A stretch of 64,000 nucleotides of DNA from Meconema thalassinum. Lineage: Eukaryota > Arthropoda > Insecta > Orthoptera > Tettigoniidae. Positions 10,444-22,440 of this stretch are shown piece by piece. Location: NCBI GenBank assembly GCA_946902985.2, contig OX336388.2, positions 292,804,526 through 292,868,525 of the forward strand, written 5' to 3'. The notes below the pieces were generated by a model that saw only the letters and a program-made list of their open reading frames with translations, did not search any database and was not told the origin of the DNA. Position 1 is the first letter of the stretch. Each line of letters starts with the position of its first letter. The translations under genes were made by a program, and so were the position numbers.

Positions 10444-12333
10444 CAACACTAGGTTAAGGCAACATTTGGAGCCACTTTTTATATATCCCTAAGAGTAGTC
10501 TATAAATAGACATAAGGTTAGTTGGTAGACAGGAGTACACTATCACGTTGGTAGACAGGAGTAGACATACATATGGACAGTGATATTAATCATATATATG
10601 CTTGCTTTACAGCCATGAGCTCCAACGTGGGACACCCGCTCCCAATATAGGGTGCTCCATCATTATGGACATTTATTTTTGTCAGTATAGAGAGTGGCGC
10701 CAATATGGGCACTCTCCAGATTTTATATGGCAATATCATTATTATATTGTGCTTACATATCATGTTATATTTTCTTGCACCCCGGCAGGTATCGGTCCAG
10801 CGCCGACAACCGACCACTAGCCACAGGCAACCGCTACCATGTAGCAACCACGTGTTGAGCACCATGCTCATACTGTCATGTTTTACAGGCCAATACACAG
10901 GATGACAAGGGTAAACACCCTATACATATACATATATGTCCAATAATTTCTTTTCTTTACCAACAGGTGGCGACATTGTATATAGCCCTCTGTAAATATT
11001 TTGCCCACGCCCATACACGTCTTGCTAACCCCCTCTCACACACACAATTCCCCCCCCCCCTCTACACACCTCAATAAATTTTGCTTACAGGTAATAAATC
11101 CGCACCACGGGGGAGATATGCCTGTGGGATATACCCCACCGCAGGTCGGATTAACGTTTAACGGATATCTCACCTAATATGAGAGGTGACATACGGCCAC
11201 ACAACGCGGACTCCTCATGTACAGGACGGGTTGTGTCGCCATGATAGTCGCACCCACCCACAGGGGGCAACGCTATTAGCATAAGTTTGTTAGAAATGAT
11301 GACGAGGAGGTACCACATAGATTAGAGTAACAGAAATTTAGCGCGCTTAGTTAGTCCGTAAGATAATTGTAAATTGTAAATTAGCACAATGTAATGCGCC
11401 CACGGGCAGTTATTCTCCTATAAATGTATAAATAATACTTCGCACCCCCACATTGTCTGAGGAGGGGATAAATGGTATTCATAAATCTTAATATATGCGC
11501 ATATCAAAGTTACATATTAAACAGTATACTCTCTACATTAATATCACATGTACACAATGATTATGATTTGTTTCTTTCATTTTCTTTCCTCTAACGGCTA
11601 AATTTGTGAAGGTGTTCCGTTTTATCCCAAAACAATAAACATATTTTAAATATTTCCCCTAACGTATACCTTGGAACACCTATTTTTTCTACTTCTTCTA
11701 TCTTTCTCATTGCAGGGAGCAATTTTTTCCCCAAGATAGAGCCGGACGGCACAATCACCGGTCCAGCCCTGGTTTTTTTCCTCCCTGCACAACAACAATA
11801 TATTATCAAAACCATGTATTTTTTTTGGAACTTTTATATATATTGCAAATGTCAATTTTTTTCTCATGAACTGTTTTAAAATGTCAAATGTATATGTATA
11901 TCCCAAAACCCACCCCTCTGAACACGAGCTGACCTCACATCTCCACGACATCGCTACATCAACACGACATCACTACCTCTACACGATACAGAAGAAACAA
12001 AGAAGAGATACAAAGAAGATTCAGCAATAACCTAATACATCGATACCCCAACTCCACGTTCCGTTCCCGTTCGCGGGGACGCGAACTAATCAGAGGAGGA
12101 GGCTTGTACAGGCCCCCAGGGGGTTGCACCCCCTGGAAGCCACCCTCCATCATCTATTAAAACCATCCCTAACTGGCAAACATCATAAGTCCAGAACAGT
12201 ATCTTTTACACAACTAGGGCGGCCGACCAGCTTGGAAGGCTTGCCAAACACTTGCATCACACTATAAACATCTACACTATAACTAACTAGGACAGCTATG
12301 CCAATGGAATGCTGACGGTACAACACCAACGCC

Positions 12334-12430
12334 TATAAGAGGAAGGCCTTAATGAGGACACGCTCTCTCTCGATTATCAGTCATACAGTGTGTCAGCCGG
12401 AGGCCTTAGCTGTTATCATCAGGTGAGTCA
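12334..12430 (+). promoter_or_regulatory. Putative promoter and leader with splice-donor-like site
   Basis: A TATAAG-like box near 12334 is followed about 85 bases later by CAGGTGAGT, a perfect 5' splice-site match. Copy 2 keeps CAGGTGAG (about 21859) at the same place relative to the poly(A) hairpin. This suggests a transcribed leader; no transcript is visible from sequence alone. Confidence 0.4.
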
Positions 12431-12538
12431 GCAGTGTTCAGATATCCTATAATCTGTAAAACCTACCCCACAAACTTGTACACATAATTTGAACTATTGT
12501 TCACACTTCCCTAAAAGGGACATACAATTTCATACATC

Positions 12539-12563
12539 ACTGACCAATAAATACTTGGTCAGT
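12539..12563 (+). terminator. Poly(A) signal in a hairpin loop, copy 1
   Basis: ACTGACCAA pairs perfectly with TTGGTCAGT around the loop TAAATAC, placing AATAAA at the top of the stem. Copy 2 keeps the same structure with one A-T pair changed to G-T. Confidence 0.65.
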
Positions 12564-12945
12564 AAACTACACCTTGTATTCGTAATTACACGCCTCTTCA
12601 CATCCCAACACCCTTCCCGACTCTCGTCACGAGTAAGCGTGACAACAGTAGCCTGTAATCGCCGGCTCAAGTTCTATTGTGTCTCTCACACGCGACCGCT
12701 GGCTGCAAGCCGCCAGCATAGCTGACACAAGCAGGATTGTTATATAATTCCTTTCTACCAACTGGGAGCCCAGTGCATTAACCGGGCTCAAAGGATCATC
12801 CCCTAATCGACGCTTACGTCTTCGTAGGAGCACCCCCTATCATTTAAACATCATACAACACTCTACACTGGTGAGCTTACCCAGCTACGGTAAGCTGCCC
12901 CCCCCCTCTAGGAATCACCTTCCAAATCAGTACACTAACACTATT

Positions 12946-12984
12946 GTTTTAGACCTAACCACCCCCAACTAAGGGATCTAAAAC
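12946..12984 (+). other. Hairpin at 3' end of copy 1
   Basis: GTTTTAGA pairs with TCTAAAAC around a C-rich loop. The equivalent place in copy 2 (22394-22421) forms TTTATCCC with GGGATAAA, so the sequence differs but the pairing is kept. Confidence 0.55.
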
Positions 12985-12990
12985 ACTATC

Positions 12991-14934
12991 ATGTTAATGC
13001 CCTAGACGATGGGTCAGGCGTGTACCACCACGCAATCGTATAAAACGAAAGGCCCCATCTCGTAGACTGATGAGTGAATGTACCAGATTGGAATTAACAA
13101 GTCTCTAGTTGTCACATAAAAGCGATATTCATTCACTTGAGTGAATAAAATCTTAATATCTCCAAACAATCCAATAGAAAAAATCCCTACTGATGAATAA
13201 TACATACTCGCTAGTATGCAATGAACTGACGAAGTAATTTAAATTATCCAATTGCAGATCACGAGTTCGAAACACTCGCCACAAAAAATATATATCCAAG
13301 AAAAACTATCCTTACTGAAAAATGTCAAAAAGACCAAACATCTGCTTAATAAAGCCAACCAATGGTGAGAACGTCGTATAATGGTGCCTGCCATATCATA
13401 TGGTAACGCCATATTCTAGCAAAATGGAGCAAAAAAATATCTAAGCCATGTCAAAATAATCGTAGAACTCCTACTAGAAATGTATACAAGTATGCCCAGT
13501 GTTCATGAAAAATCATATCAGGAAAGTCATAACTCTTACAATACCTTCTTATATCAGCTGTTAATATAATTCAAAGATCGCCGATTAATCCTCGTGTGTG
13601 CCACAAATTTCTCGAAAGATCGACGAGAACATCGTATCACCCACTGAACTAACGATTGACTTCATATTCCAAGTGAATCTGATGTTGGATATCCTCTTCT
13701 TCAGGAACCGAATCCATCGCTCTGTGGTGCCATCACGTCTCCGTATTCGCCTAGCCCGACATGATGAACTGCATATTATCCATCACGGATATTGTCCAAA
13801 CTCTTCCATAAAAGTTCATAAATGTAGAGTACCCCATACTCTTCGACTATGTCACGCCACTGTCCCATACAATGTTCGGTTTGCATATGACAAAAGTTAA
13901 TCTCCACAGCGGCTGAATTTCACTAGTAGAAAATAAATTATTTATAAAAGTGTATAAATTTCTTAAACACCCTGTATCTGTGTTCGTAACTGATATTTCA
14001 TAATTGTTCATGAAAAACAACTATAATGCTGCACGTGCCACTGTTCATAAAGTGCATATTCTCGTAACTGTTCATTTGCCTAAAAGCATTAATGTAGGCC
14101 TGACCCCATGGTCGCCTTAAATATTCCGGTCTGAAATGCATTATTTAATAAGCCGTAATACCATTGGAACATATCCAAGTCCATTTGAAAGTTCACAATA
14201 GCAGTATATAATTGCTATCTGCCTGCACAATTAGACTGTCGAACACAAGTCCAAACTTATAAAGTTTTAACAAAATGTCGAAATAATGTTCAGCTGCTTG
14301 CATGTCGCCTGCTTGTAAAATGTCGGACCCAGCACGCCCTGTTCTGCCTCACTGTTCTCGAATAATGCGACGCTGAAAACTGGCCTCATTATATCGCTTC
14401 GCTGTGCTGTCCTATATTAAGAATGTGGTTCGAAATAATGTTCTCAATTCTATCACAATGCTGCGTATTACTTTAACGAACTGTAACATTGGAAAAGCAT
14501 TGCTGTTTCACATAACTGTAACCACGATGTTGAAAATACATCTGCCCGAACACCGGCTCTCCTTTAACTTTCACGGCTTGTATAGCTTGCCATGCTAACC
14601 GCTTCTCGCACTGCACACCGTGCTTCTCTTGTCTTGACTGACTGACCTACTTTCGTTCTCCTAGCGTATGCTGCTATCAGCTCTGCTTGCTGGAATACTA
14701 CTGTCGTTTTCCTCGCGCACCATGTGCTGTACTAAGCTCGGCTGGCTGGACTACTACTGCTGTTTTCCTCGCGCACCATGTGCTGTACTCAGCTCTGCTT
14801 GCCGGAATACTACTGCTGTCCTCAGACTGTGTGATGAGCTCCGCTCGGCGCTGTCACGTGACGTTCCCCTACCTTCTGCGATCATACGTCACAACTATAA
14901 TCTCGACCACAATCATATCGGCAATTAAGTTATA
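12991..14934 (+). other. AT-rich intergenic sequence without a gene
   Basis: No gene supported. A frame at 13598-13900 (100 codons) has no recognisable motif. A degenerate tRNA-like B box (GAGTTCGAAAC, about 13263) may mark a SINE relic. A short tandem repeat lies at 14663-14830. Confidence 0.5.
14663..14830 (+). repeat. About 60-bp imperfect tandem repeat
   Basis: About 2.5 units carry CTCGCGCACCATGTGCTGTA and a GGAATACTACTGCTG-like tail. Small overlapping frames here are a by-product of the repeat. It lies just outside the left end of the P-element relic. Confidence 0.65.
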
Positions 14935-16445
14935 CCATAGCGTTTAGAAGAGAAAGTGTGCCGACTCCCGAGTTTGCCGTATCTTTAGTATGGGTTGTTG
15001 CTGCGCCCGCCGGTAGACTACGCAGCGGTTGGTTGTGGCTGGCTGGAGACACTTTCTAAGCGCTCGCGAGTTTGAAAACATGTAAATGCTGCCGTGTTTA
15101 GTCCTTATTTCTTGGTGTTGAAAAGTGTATGCGATCAAGAAGCGATAGTGAAATAATACATACGTTATGACACTGGTGTGTTTAGTATTTGTAAGCCTTT
15201 ACACTTATTTCTTTACGTTTGTGCTGCCGAGTGAACTATAACATGGTAAGATTCGTCAAACAAAACTGTGTAAGTGAATATGCCGTGTTGTTTTGTTCCC
15301 GGGTGCCGATCTGGATACGGCAAGTCATCTGGAACAGGTAGGCACTTTTTTAGACCTCCAAAAGCCGAAGATGATTTATTTAAATGGGCTAAGGCCATTC
15401 CGAGGAAAGACATTAAATTGTCAAGTAAGTCATATGCAGGCTATGTGACAAACATCGCTCCGATAATTTTCTTATAAAAACGGACACTTTCATTATAGAA
15501 GGAAATACAGTCGAAATGGCGAGAATGAGATGGAGTTTGAAGCCTGGTGCTGTCCCACACTATCTAGCCGGGTATATTGTCAAGCAACTAAGGAAAGGGA
15601 TCAGCTGTGTGAAGTGTGCAACAACCCTTCAAAGTGAAAAGGCCGTCGGACACAACAGCTGCAATTTTCACTAATATAAAGGACTTTGGCACAATAAATG
15701 CCCTTAGTTACCTAACTCAACCGTCTGACAGTGTCTTCAACATTCTTTTACAGGCCGAAGTAGTCGTTGAAATGGAATTGTCTTCCCTTTCAAATTTGTG
15801 GGTTGATATATTTTATGAGTGTTAGGACAGCATTGATGAGATTGTTTTAGGGCCGTGATTTTTTGATGGTGTATGGAACATAAACTGGACCTTATTGGAA
15901 AACTCGTTTTTCATTTCATGAAGTGCGCTTTTTCTTTCGTACGAAAGAAATTAGGAAAGAGCAGTCAACTTCTAAGTCTGGAAAATCATCGCGTAAGCTG
16001 TCCAAAGCTTCGGACAACTGAGAGCTATAAGTTACATGGGTGAGTTTGTCATTATACTGTATTATATTATATTTACTTTATTTGTGCAGTAGTGAATGGT
16101 CTGTAGCTTTACGATTTTCATACATTCAGTTACATTTTGACCCCCGTCAGAATGTTTTATTTCCTTATTATATGAACCTATGACGCAATCTGATGTTTCA
16201 TAATTAACACAACGGACGTTAGCGTTGTATATACTCAGTGCGGAGAATTTTATATTTGGATCATCTTGTCTAATACAACGTAGTGTAAGCTGATAACATT
16301 CAGTTACTGAAAAGTAACATTCAACTGCTTGTATAGATACCGTCCTCACTCAGCGCTAGCCGACGCTAGAGCCACCTAGCGGCTGGACCATACAAACTCC
16401 ACAAGTCGCGTCACTTTCTCTTCTATACGCTATGGTTATACCATA
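14935..16445 (+). mobile_element. P-element-like relic with inverted terminal repeats
   Basis: The left end has TTATACCATAGCG then AGAAGAGAAAGTG. The reverse complement of the right end (about 16405-16445) has ACCATAGCGTATAG and AGAAGAGAAAGTG. These inverted ends bracket about 1.5 kb that encodes a THAP finger and transposase C-terminal fragments, fitting the P superfamily, in which THAP is the DNA-binding domain. The core is internally deleted and cannot be autonomous. An 8-bp target duplication was not resolved. Confidence 0.65.
15280..15825 (+). pseudogene. THAP-domain P-type transposase pseudogene, internally deleted
   Basis: Starts at an ATG near 15280 with MPCCFVPGCRSGYG, the C-x4-C start of a THAP zinc finger, followed by GRHFFRPP and a W in the expected place. 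After a frameshift near 15455 the finger continues as SDNFLIK and ends KPGAVPHY, the typical THAP AVP box. It runs directly into AGYIVKQLRKG and CVKC, normally near the transposase C-terminus, so the central catalytic part is missing. After a stop at about 15635, another frame (15616-15825) continues with LTQPSDSVFNILLQAE. The family match rests on motifs and is moderately sure. Confidence 0.7.
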
Positions 16446-18018
16446 ACTTAATGAGTTATCTGCCTTTCTTCAAGTTATCACCATAAAGATTTCCTGATAT
16501 TTCTTCTCTTCTGAGATGATATAGTATTATATTCCATATAGATCTTGATAATACTTCAATATTCCTCCCATAATTCCATCTGCTTGACTGGTAGTGCCAC
16601 CTTCATCCTTGGCCTCCTACGTCATTTCCTACCATTCTTCTCGACTCGATCTGAGCGCTATCTTTTCTTCTTTTCCCATAAATCTCAACTACGGCTCGAT
16701 GTCAACTGGCGTAGCCGATAGCCTCAACTAGGTATCGGGTACAGTACCAAGGCATCAGCTCTGGAAATCCGACACGGCAATGACAGGCCTAAAGTAGTCA
16801 CTGCATTTCGAAGATTCTACAACCCCAGAACACTTAGGAATTTTACATAATTACATAGTACACAAAAACATATTTACAAATCACACTTATTTTTAAAGGA
16901 ATCTGAAATCACACTAGATGGTGACGAGAAGGTAAACGGATGGGGAGCAGAAGCTCCATGGAGGGGCAGAGACGGGGAAAAACGCCAACAGATCCTGACC
17001 CAGTTTAATGACAGATGGACATAAGGTCGAAGCGCCAATGACTCAGTGCGGGCAAGCTTCGGAATCCTGGGAAACCTAACCTGTTCCCTGGGACGAAGAA
17101 ACTTACACCCATTATGCACTGCGGTCGTCGAAGCCAGACCTGCAGGGGAGATTTTTGACGGCTAGTTGGAGAATTAGCCAGCTCCATACTAGACTCAGGA
17201 GACGAACCTAGAGACGACCAACTTGGACTAGACTTTTAGTTAGTGTGTAACATAAGTAGCGTTCCTAAGGCGGGGAACAAGTCTTCCATTCGCGTGAAGT
17301 GAAGCAGTGCCTCAGGATTCAACGGGACCAATCCTAGGCACGCCAAGTCCTCATCCCGGACGGTGAGGTGAAGATGATTTAACAAATGATATATAATAAC
17401 CAATGAATAATAAACAATGCGTATGGAATGAATGCGATCATTCGTTACCGTGCCCACATAAATGGATGACACCGAGTCTCCAGAGCTTAAATGGTAACGC
17501 AACGGGCGGCCAGAGATATTAAATGGGTGTGCAACGGGCTGCCCAAAGGGGTTTTTTGGGCAACCCAGTAATAAACATTAATAAACATCAAATGGCGAAT
17601 AATGCCAATGTAAGCATGCATAAGACCAACGGAAAGGATATCCGCGCGAGGCGTTTGCTCCTTAGCAACGCAGTCGCACAGGCCTATATTAGTTATTAAG
17701 AGGGGGAAGTCGACAGTTAGTTTATAGGAGGGGACTACGGGTTCCTGTCGGGTTCCGGTCCCAGCAGGATGACACAAGGGCACCTCGGAAGAGAGACCGA
17801 CCGGGGGGATCCTCACGTCAAAATTTTAGTATATAAGATACAATTCCATTTAGAAGGCAACTTAGATTTAAGCAAATTTAACAAGCACTGTTGTAAAACA
17901 GTTGCTGCAACATATTTCGGCATTAGGTTAAGGACTATTTCGGCATGTATATACCTATATTTTTTATAGCATTAATTAATATAATCTAGGTTAAGCACTT
18001 TTAATTAAGACAGAGCGT

Positions 18019-18286
18019 TCGGCATCTGGCAACTAAAACCGTTACCAGGGTAAGACCGACAACACATTGCAAAAACACGCATATGCGACGCGAACGCGAC
18101 ATATGGCGTTCGGCACCATATAGGGTAACACCGAAAGACATTCAACGGCATATGTAATGTGAACGCGACACAGAGCGTTCGGCACCATATAGGGTAAGAC
18201 CGAACAACATTCAACGGCATATCTAATGTGAACGCGACACAGAGCGTTCGGCACCTGGCGGCTAGACGTTGCCAGGATAAGTCCGA
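18019..18286 (+). repeat. Covarying hairpin array, copy 2
   Basis: Two full units (18019-18059 and 18248-18286) and two short variants (about 18107-18135 and 18177-18205). Full-unit arms are TCTGGCAAC with GTTACCAGG (one mismatch) and CCTGGCGGC with GTTGCCAGG (paired throughout, two G-U). The short variants keep only TTCGG, CACC, ATATA, GGGTAA and CCGAA, so the outer stem survives while the inner stem shrinks. Units are separated by GTGAACGCGACACAGAGCG-type spacers. Confidence 0.7.
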
Positions 18287-19805
18287 TACATCGATAAATT
18301 ACCGATAAAAACATAACAGGGCGGAGGCAATGAAGCCGTCCGACCCACCAGCGAGGTAAACGGTAAGCCACTGGAGCTGACCGACCTCGATAATACACGA
18401 GACGCTGAAGAAGTCTCAGAGACGGTAGCACCGCAACCCGACCCTTAAACGGCGCTGCGCGATAGGTGCGAAATATATATATTTGGCCAAGGGTATTGCT
18501 AACATATTTTATATTTCAGCAAAGAGCTCCAACACTGCACCAAGGAATGGAACCCAAAAATGATCATGGTATAAGGTAAGGTGGACCACCAATCAAACAT
18601 CCTTAACATATGGTAATAGCAAATAGCAAACATACACTCATACACTGGTATACACCGAGGAGACACAACAATAAATACAAAGGTATAGACATAAGTCATA
18701 GCCGGCATAAGAAGGTACAGAGTAAGGTAAGATAAGAAGGCGCCAGACAAAGAACAAGACGGACGACACGAGTGTATTGACAGACTATAATACCTGTGAT
18801 TTTGATTTCAGAAGGTATACAAGCCGACACAAGAGGCGATATGGAGACTACGCTAATGATTACATGTTTTTATTTTACTTCTCCACTTTACAGACGGCGG
18901 CACCAGATACATGACACTGGTGACGATGATTTCACTGCCATACAGCAGCAACATGTTTTTTGTGCCATGCTATTATTATGTACCATCTTTACTCACTAAT
19001 TTGTACTCATTCTAACATAATGCAACACACTCACCACCATTCTTTTACAGCTACACTCCAGAACACAGAAATCTGAACAGTAGGGTTGATACCTGTGGGG
19101 TATCAGGCTTACTGACAGATCAACAAAATACAAAAGCGTCAAAGATGTGACGCAACATACGGCAATGAGGGCGCAACAAATTTGTGGCGGCGACTCTCAC
19201 TGTCAAGTGTGGAGGCATTCGCCCACAGAGAATGATCCACAGGATAGGGGTATATCAGCAGCACGACCACTAAACTGCACCGGAAACGGCCGGACAGGAT
19301 TAGCCGTGAGACGGCACATGAATACAAAGGGTAGCGTGCACGCAAGGTACAGTAGATACGGTCGTCTAGGTATAAAATAATTAAGATAGATATAAGTGAA
19401 TAATGTAAAAGAAATTAATGTAATACTGATAAGAGGCACCTTACACAAAATTTGTTACCAATGATGCCACACATTGTAAACACACATATTCTTACTTATC
19501 ACACACATGTAGACACTGACTTTCCTTTCTACCCTTCAAACTTAAATTTTGTAAAAATGTCTTACCTCATCTCGAGCAATAAAAGCATATTATATTAAAC
19601 CATTAATCACACCTTAAGACATTTATTTTTTTCTTTCTCTCTACACTATCTCTTTATTTTTATTGTTATATTTTACACCTCAAGCAGAAGGCAATTTTTT
19701 CATCCAACTGCAAAGCAGCATCACAGCAACCACCGATGTTTTTTCCCCTTCTGCAAAACCATGAATGAATAATTTCCCACACCATGTATTGTAAACTATG
19801 TATTT

Positions 19806-21316
19806 TTAGCCTATTTTCAATTTTGAAAAAATAGGCTTATGAGATCACCTTTTGTCCGTGTGTGTGTGCGTGTGTGTGTGTGTGTGATTCGTGTGTGTGT
19901 CCCCCCCTAATAAAATCGAAACGGCTGGAGCGATTTCAATGAAACTCGGGAAGTTCATAGCACTATTCCCGGCGACCTCGACCGTGCCCTTCAAATTTTG
20001 TTACGTCTCTCCAATCCAACATGGCGGCTGTGCGAAATATTTCACTAGCATTCAATATCTCCGAAACTATTACCGATATCGCCCTGAATTTGTGTACGGT
20101 GATAAAGGGCACTACTAGAAGTTCACCTATGAGACTTTCGAAAACCTGGTGACTACAAAACCAACATGGCGGCCAAGCGACTTTGAGATATTTAAATAGA
20201 CTTTTCTCGCGATTTAACTATCTAAATGTAATGAAACTTGGTCCAGCAAATGTTTATACACATTGTAATGCACTGGAGTCTAATTTAGTTCAATTGTTTA
20301 CATAACCTCAAAATGGCGGCTGTGCGAAATATTTCACTGACATTCTATATCTCCGAAACTATTACAGATATCACCCTGCAATTTTGTACGGTGATAAAGG
20401 GTACTGATACAGGTATACCTATGTATATTTCATAAACCTGTAAAGTACGAAACGAACATGGCGACCAAGCGAATTTAAAATATTTTAATAGACTTTTCTC
20501 GTGATTTAACTCTCTGAGCGCAGTGAAATGTGGTACAGTAATTTATTTTGCAGATTGTAATGCACTGCCATCTAATTTAATTCAATTGCTTACATAACCT
20601 CAAGATGGCGGCTGTGCGAAATTTTAAAATTAAGTTTTAATTTCTTGTGTCGTAATCATGCGATCGAAGTGAAAGTTTGAATAATGAACCTAGGCAATAA
20701 TTGTCCTTGAATGGTACATAACTCTATGGCCTATACACATAACACTCCTAAATGGTGAGCTCCCGAAATATTTAGACGGTTCTCAATATCTATGAATCTT
20801 TTACAGCAACCAAACTGAATTTTTTAATGTTCATAGAGACTATGAACATATGTTCACCTATAGGACTTTCAGGAACCTGGTGAGCACAAATCCAACATGG
20901 CGGCGACGCGAAGTATAAATATTTAAATGGACGTTTCTCGCGAATTAACTATCCGAGTGCCGTGAAACGTTGCACGTTAAATGCTTATACAAATGTTGAT
21001 CCACTGGCATCTAATTTATTTCAATGGTTTGCATTATCACAAGATGGCTGCTGTGCGTAATTTAAAAATCTCGTTTTTACTTCTTGTTGTCTAATCATGC
21101 GATTGATGTTTGAATACCACACGTACACAATAATCTTAATGTAATAGTACAAAAATAAAAATCCAACCTGGCGACCATCTGAAATATTTAGACGGTTCTC
21201 AATATCTAAGAATCTGTTACAGCAATTAAACTGAAATTTTGTATGTTGATTGTGGCAGTTAACATAAGTAGGATATATGAAAATAGGCTGTATAGTTCTT
21301 CACGGAACTACTTGTT
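19806..21316 (+). mobile_element. Hairpin-ended (Helentron/HINE-like) element, core type A
   Basis: Begins with a hairpin (AGCCTATTTTC with GAAAAAATAGGCT) followed by TATGAGATC, a TG-rich run and a CCCCCCTAATAAAATCGAAA-like leader. Ends with AAAATAGGCT, then the hairpin AGTTC..GGAACT and CTTGT. The core has about four diverged reiterations of a unit with ATCTCCGAAACTATTAC and ATGGCGGC. No protein-coding frame. It interrupts copy 2 of the long repeat. Confidence 0.6.
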
Positions 21317-21985
21317 AATTCCAATGTCAAGTTTTATAATGAATAATTTTATGTAAATAATGAACTATGTATATACCCAAAACCCACCCCCTCTGAGCAC
21401 ACGCTAAACTCACATCACCACCAGGACAACACGACATCGACACATCCACACGACACCGAAGAAGGAGAAGAAGAGGGACAAGAAGAAGATGAAGAAGAAT
21501 CACTACAACGACACGCCTACTCTATATCCCGTTCGCGAGGCCGCGAACAAAGGCCGAGGAGGTCTTGTACAGCCCAGGGGCAGTACCCCTAAGACCCACC
21601 CCTCCATCTTTCATCAAAACCACCCTCATAGGCATACCATAAGCCTCACATACTTCTTCAACACAAGCAGGCCCGGCAATACTTCTGACGGCCACGCTTA
21701 CATAATACACACATAAACACACTAACTGGGGCGGCAACAGTGAGGAAACGCTGACCAGGCAGTGGGGGAAGGCCTTAAAGGCTAGGCCCAGAAGAGCCCC
21801 ATTATCTGTTCGTGGCCAGCGGCCCTGCTCCTACGAGGTCCGTTCCAGCTCTTCACCAGGTGAGAACTAGCCGTGTGCTCAGATTCCTTATCATTGTAAC
21901 ACCTACCCTGAACACTTGTGTATTTTACACCTTGTACTTTATTTTATATCTGTCTAACTCCTAAAAGGGACAGTACAGCACAGCT

Positions 21986-22010
21986 ACTGGCCAATAAATA
22001 CTTGGTCAGT
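21986..22010 (+). terminator. Poly(A) signal in a hairpin loop, copy 2
   Basis: ACTGGCCAA pairs with TTGGTCAGT (one G-T wobble) around the same TAAATAC loop as copy 1, again exposing AATAAA. Confidence 0.65.
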
Positions 22011-22440
22011 AAACACACACATTTATTACTCATTTCACCCCATTTTACATCCTTACACCCAACCTGACCTTAGTCATAATTTCCCCTGACCATGGAGACC
22101 AGGAACTGCATCGTCAGGAATTCTATTGTACTCGAGCAAGCGGCCCGACTGCAGAGTGTCAAGTCGCCGACTCTGCACGTGAGCTCGCTGAATCGATCGC
22201 TCTACTTAATTGGCAGGCTAAGTCATTAGCTCACCTTAGACATTCATCCCCTAGCAGGTAAACGCATCCTGTAGGGACGCCCCCAATAGATTACGTACTC
22301 ACACCAACACACTACACTGGTAGTCTCCCCCAATTACGGGAAACTACCGTTATTCGGAAACATCCCTTAAATTAACACACCTACACTACCCTGTTTATCC
22401 CACTCCCAACAGAGGGATAAAACAGTATACACATTCAACC

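Larger units (their letters stand above)
9030..12990 (+). repeat. Long structured noncoding repeat, copy 1
   Basis: Aligns by eye, in the same order and orientation, with 16750-22440. Shared landmarks include CTACAACCCC (about 9095 and 16825), GGTCGTCGAAGCCA (about 9420 and 17124), CCTGCAGGGGAGA (about 9437 and 17141), GCCCACATAAATGG (about 9719 and 17451), TCAAAATTTTAG (about 10044 and 17818), the TTCGGCACC hairpin array, CCAAAACCCACCC (about 11902 and 21378), GTTCGCG..CGCGAAC, CAGGTGAG (about 12419 and 21859) and AATAAATACTTGGTCAGTAA (about 12546 and 21993). Identity looks moderate with many small indels. No long ORF is shared. Promoter, splice-donor, poly(A) signal and hairpins suggest the 3' half or LTR of a retroelement, or a LARD-like nonautonomous element; that is inference. 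Confidence 0.7.
16752..22440 (+). repeat. Long structured noncoding repeat, copy 2 (interrupted)
   Basis: Second diverged copy of the repeat at 9030-12990, in the same orientation. Without the 1.5-kb insertion at 19806-21316 it is about 4.2 kb. It keeps the landmark strings, the hairpin array, the CAGGTGAG donor-like site, the poly(A) hairpin and the terminal hairpin. No credible ORF. The insertion falls at the equivalent of about 11820 in copy 1, which has no such element. Confidence 0.7.

Noticed and set aside
14668..14947. Two 86-codon ORFs with Cys/Leu-rich sequence
   Set aside because: They are two frames of the same short tandem repeat, without domain or signal support.
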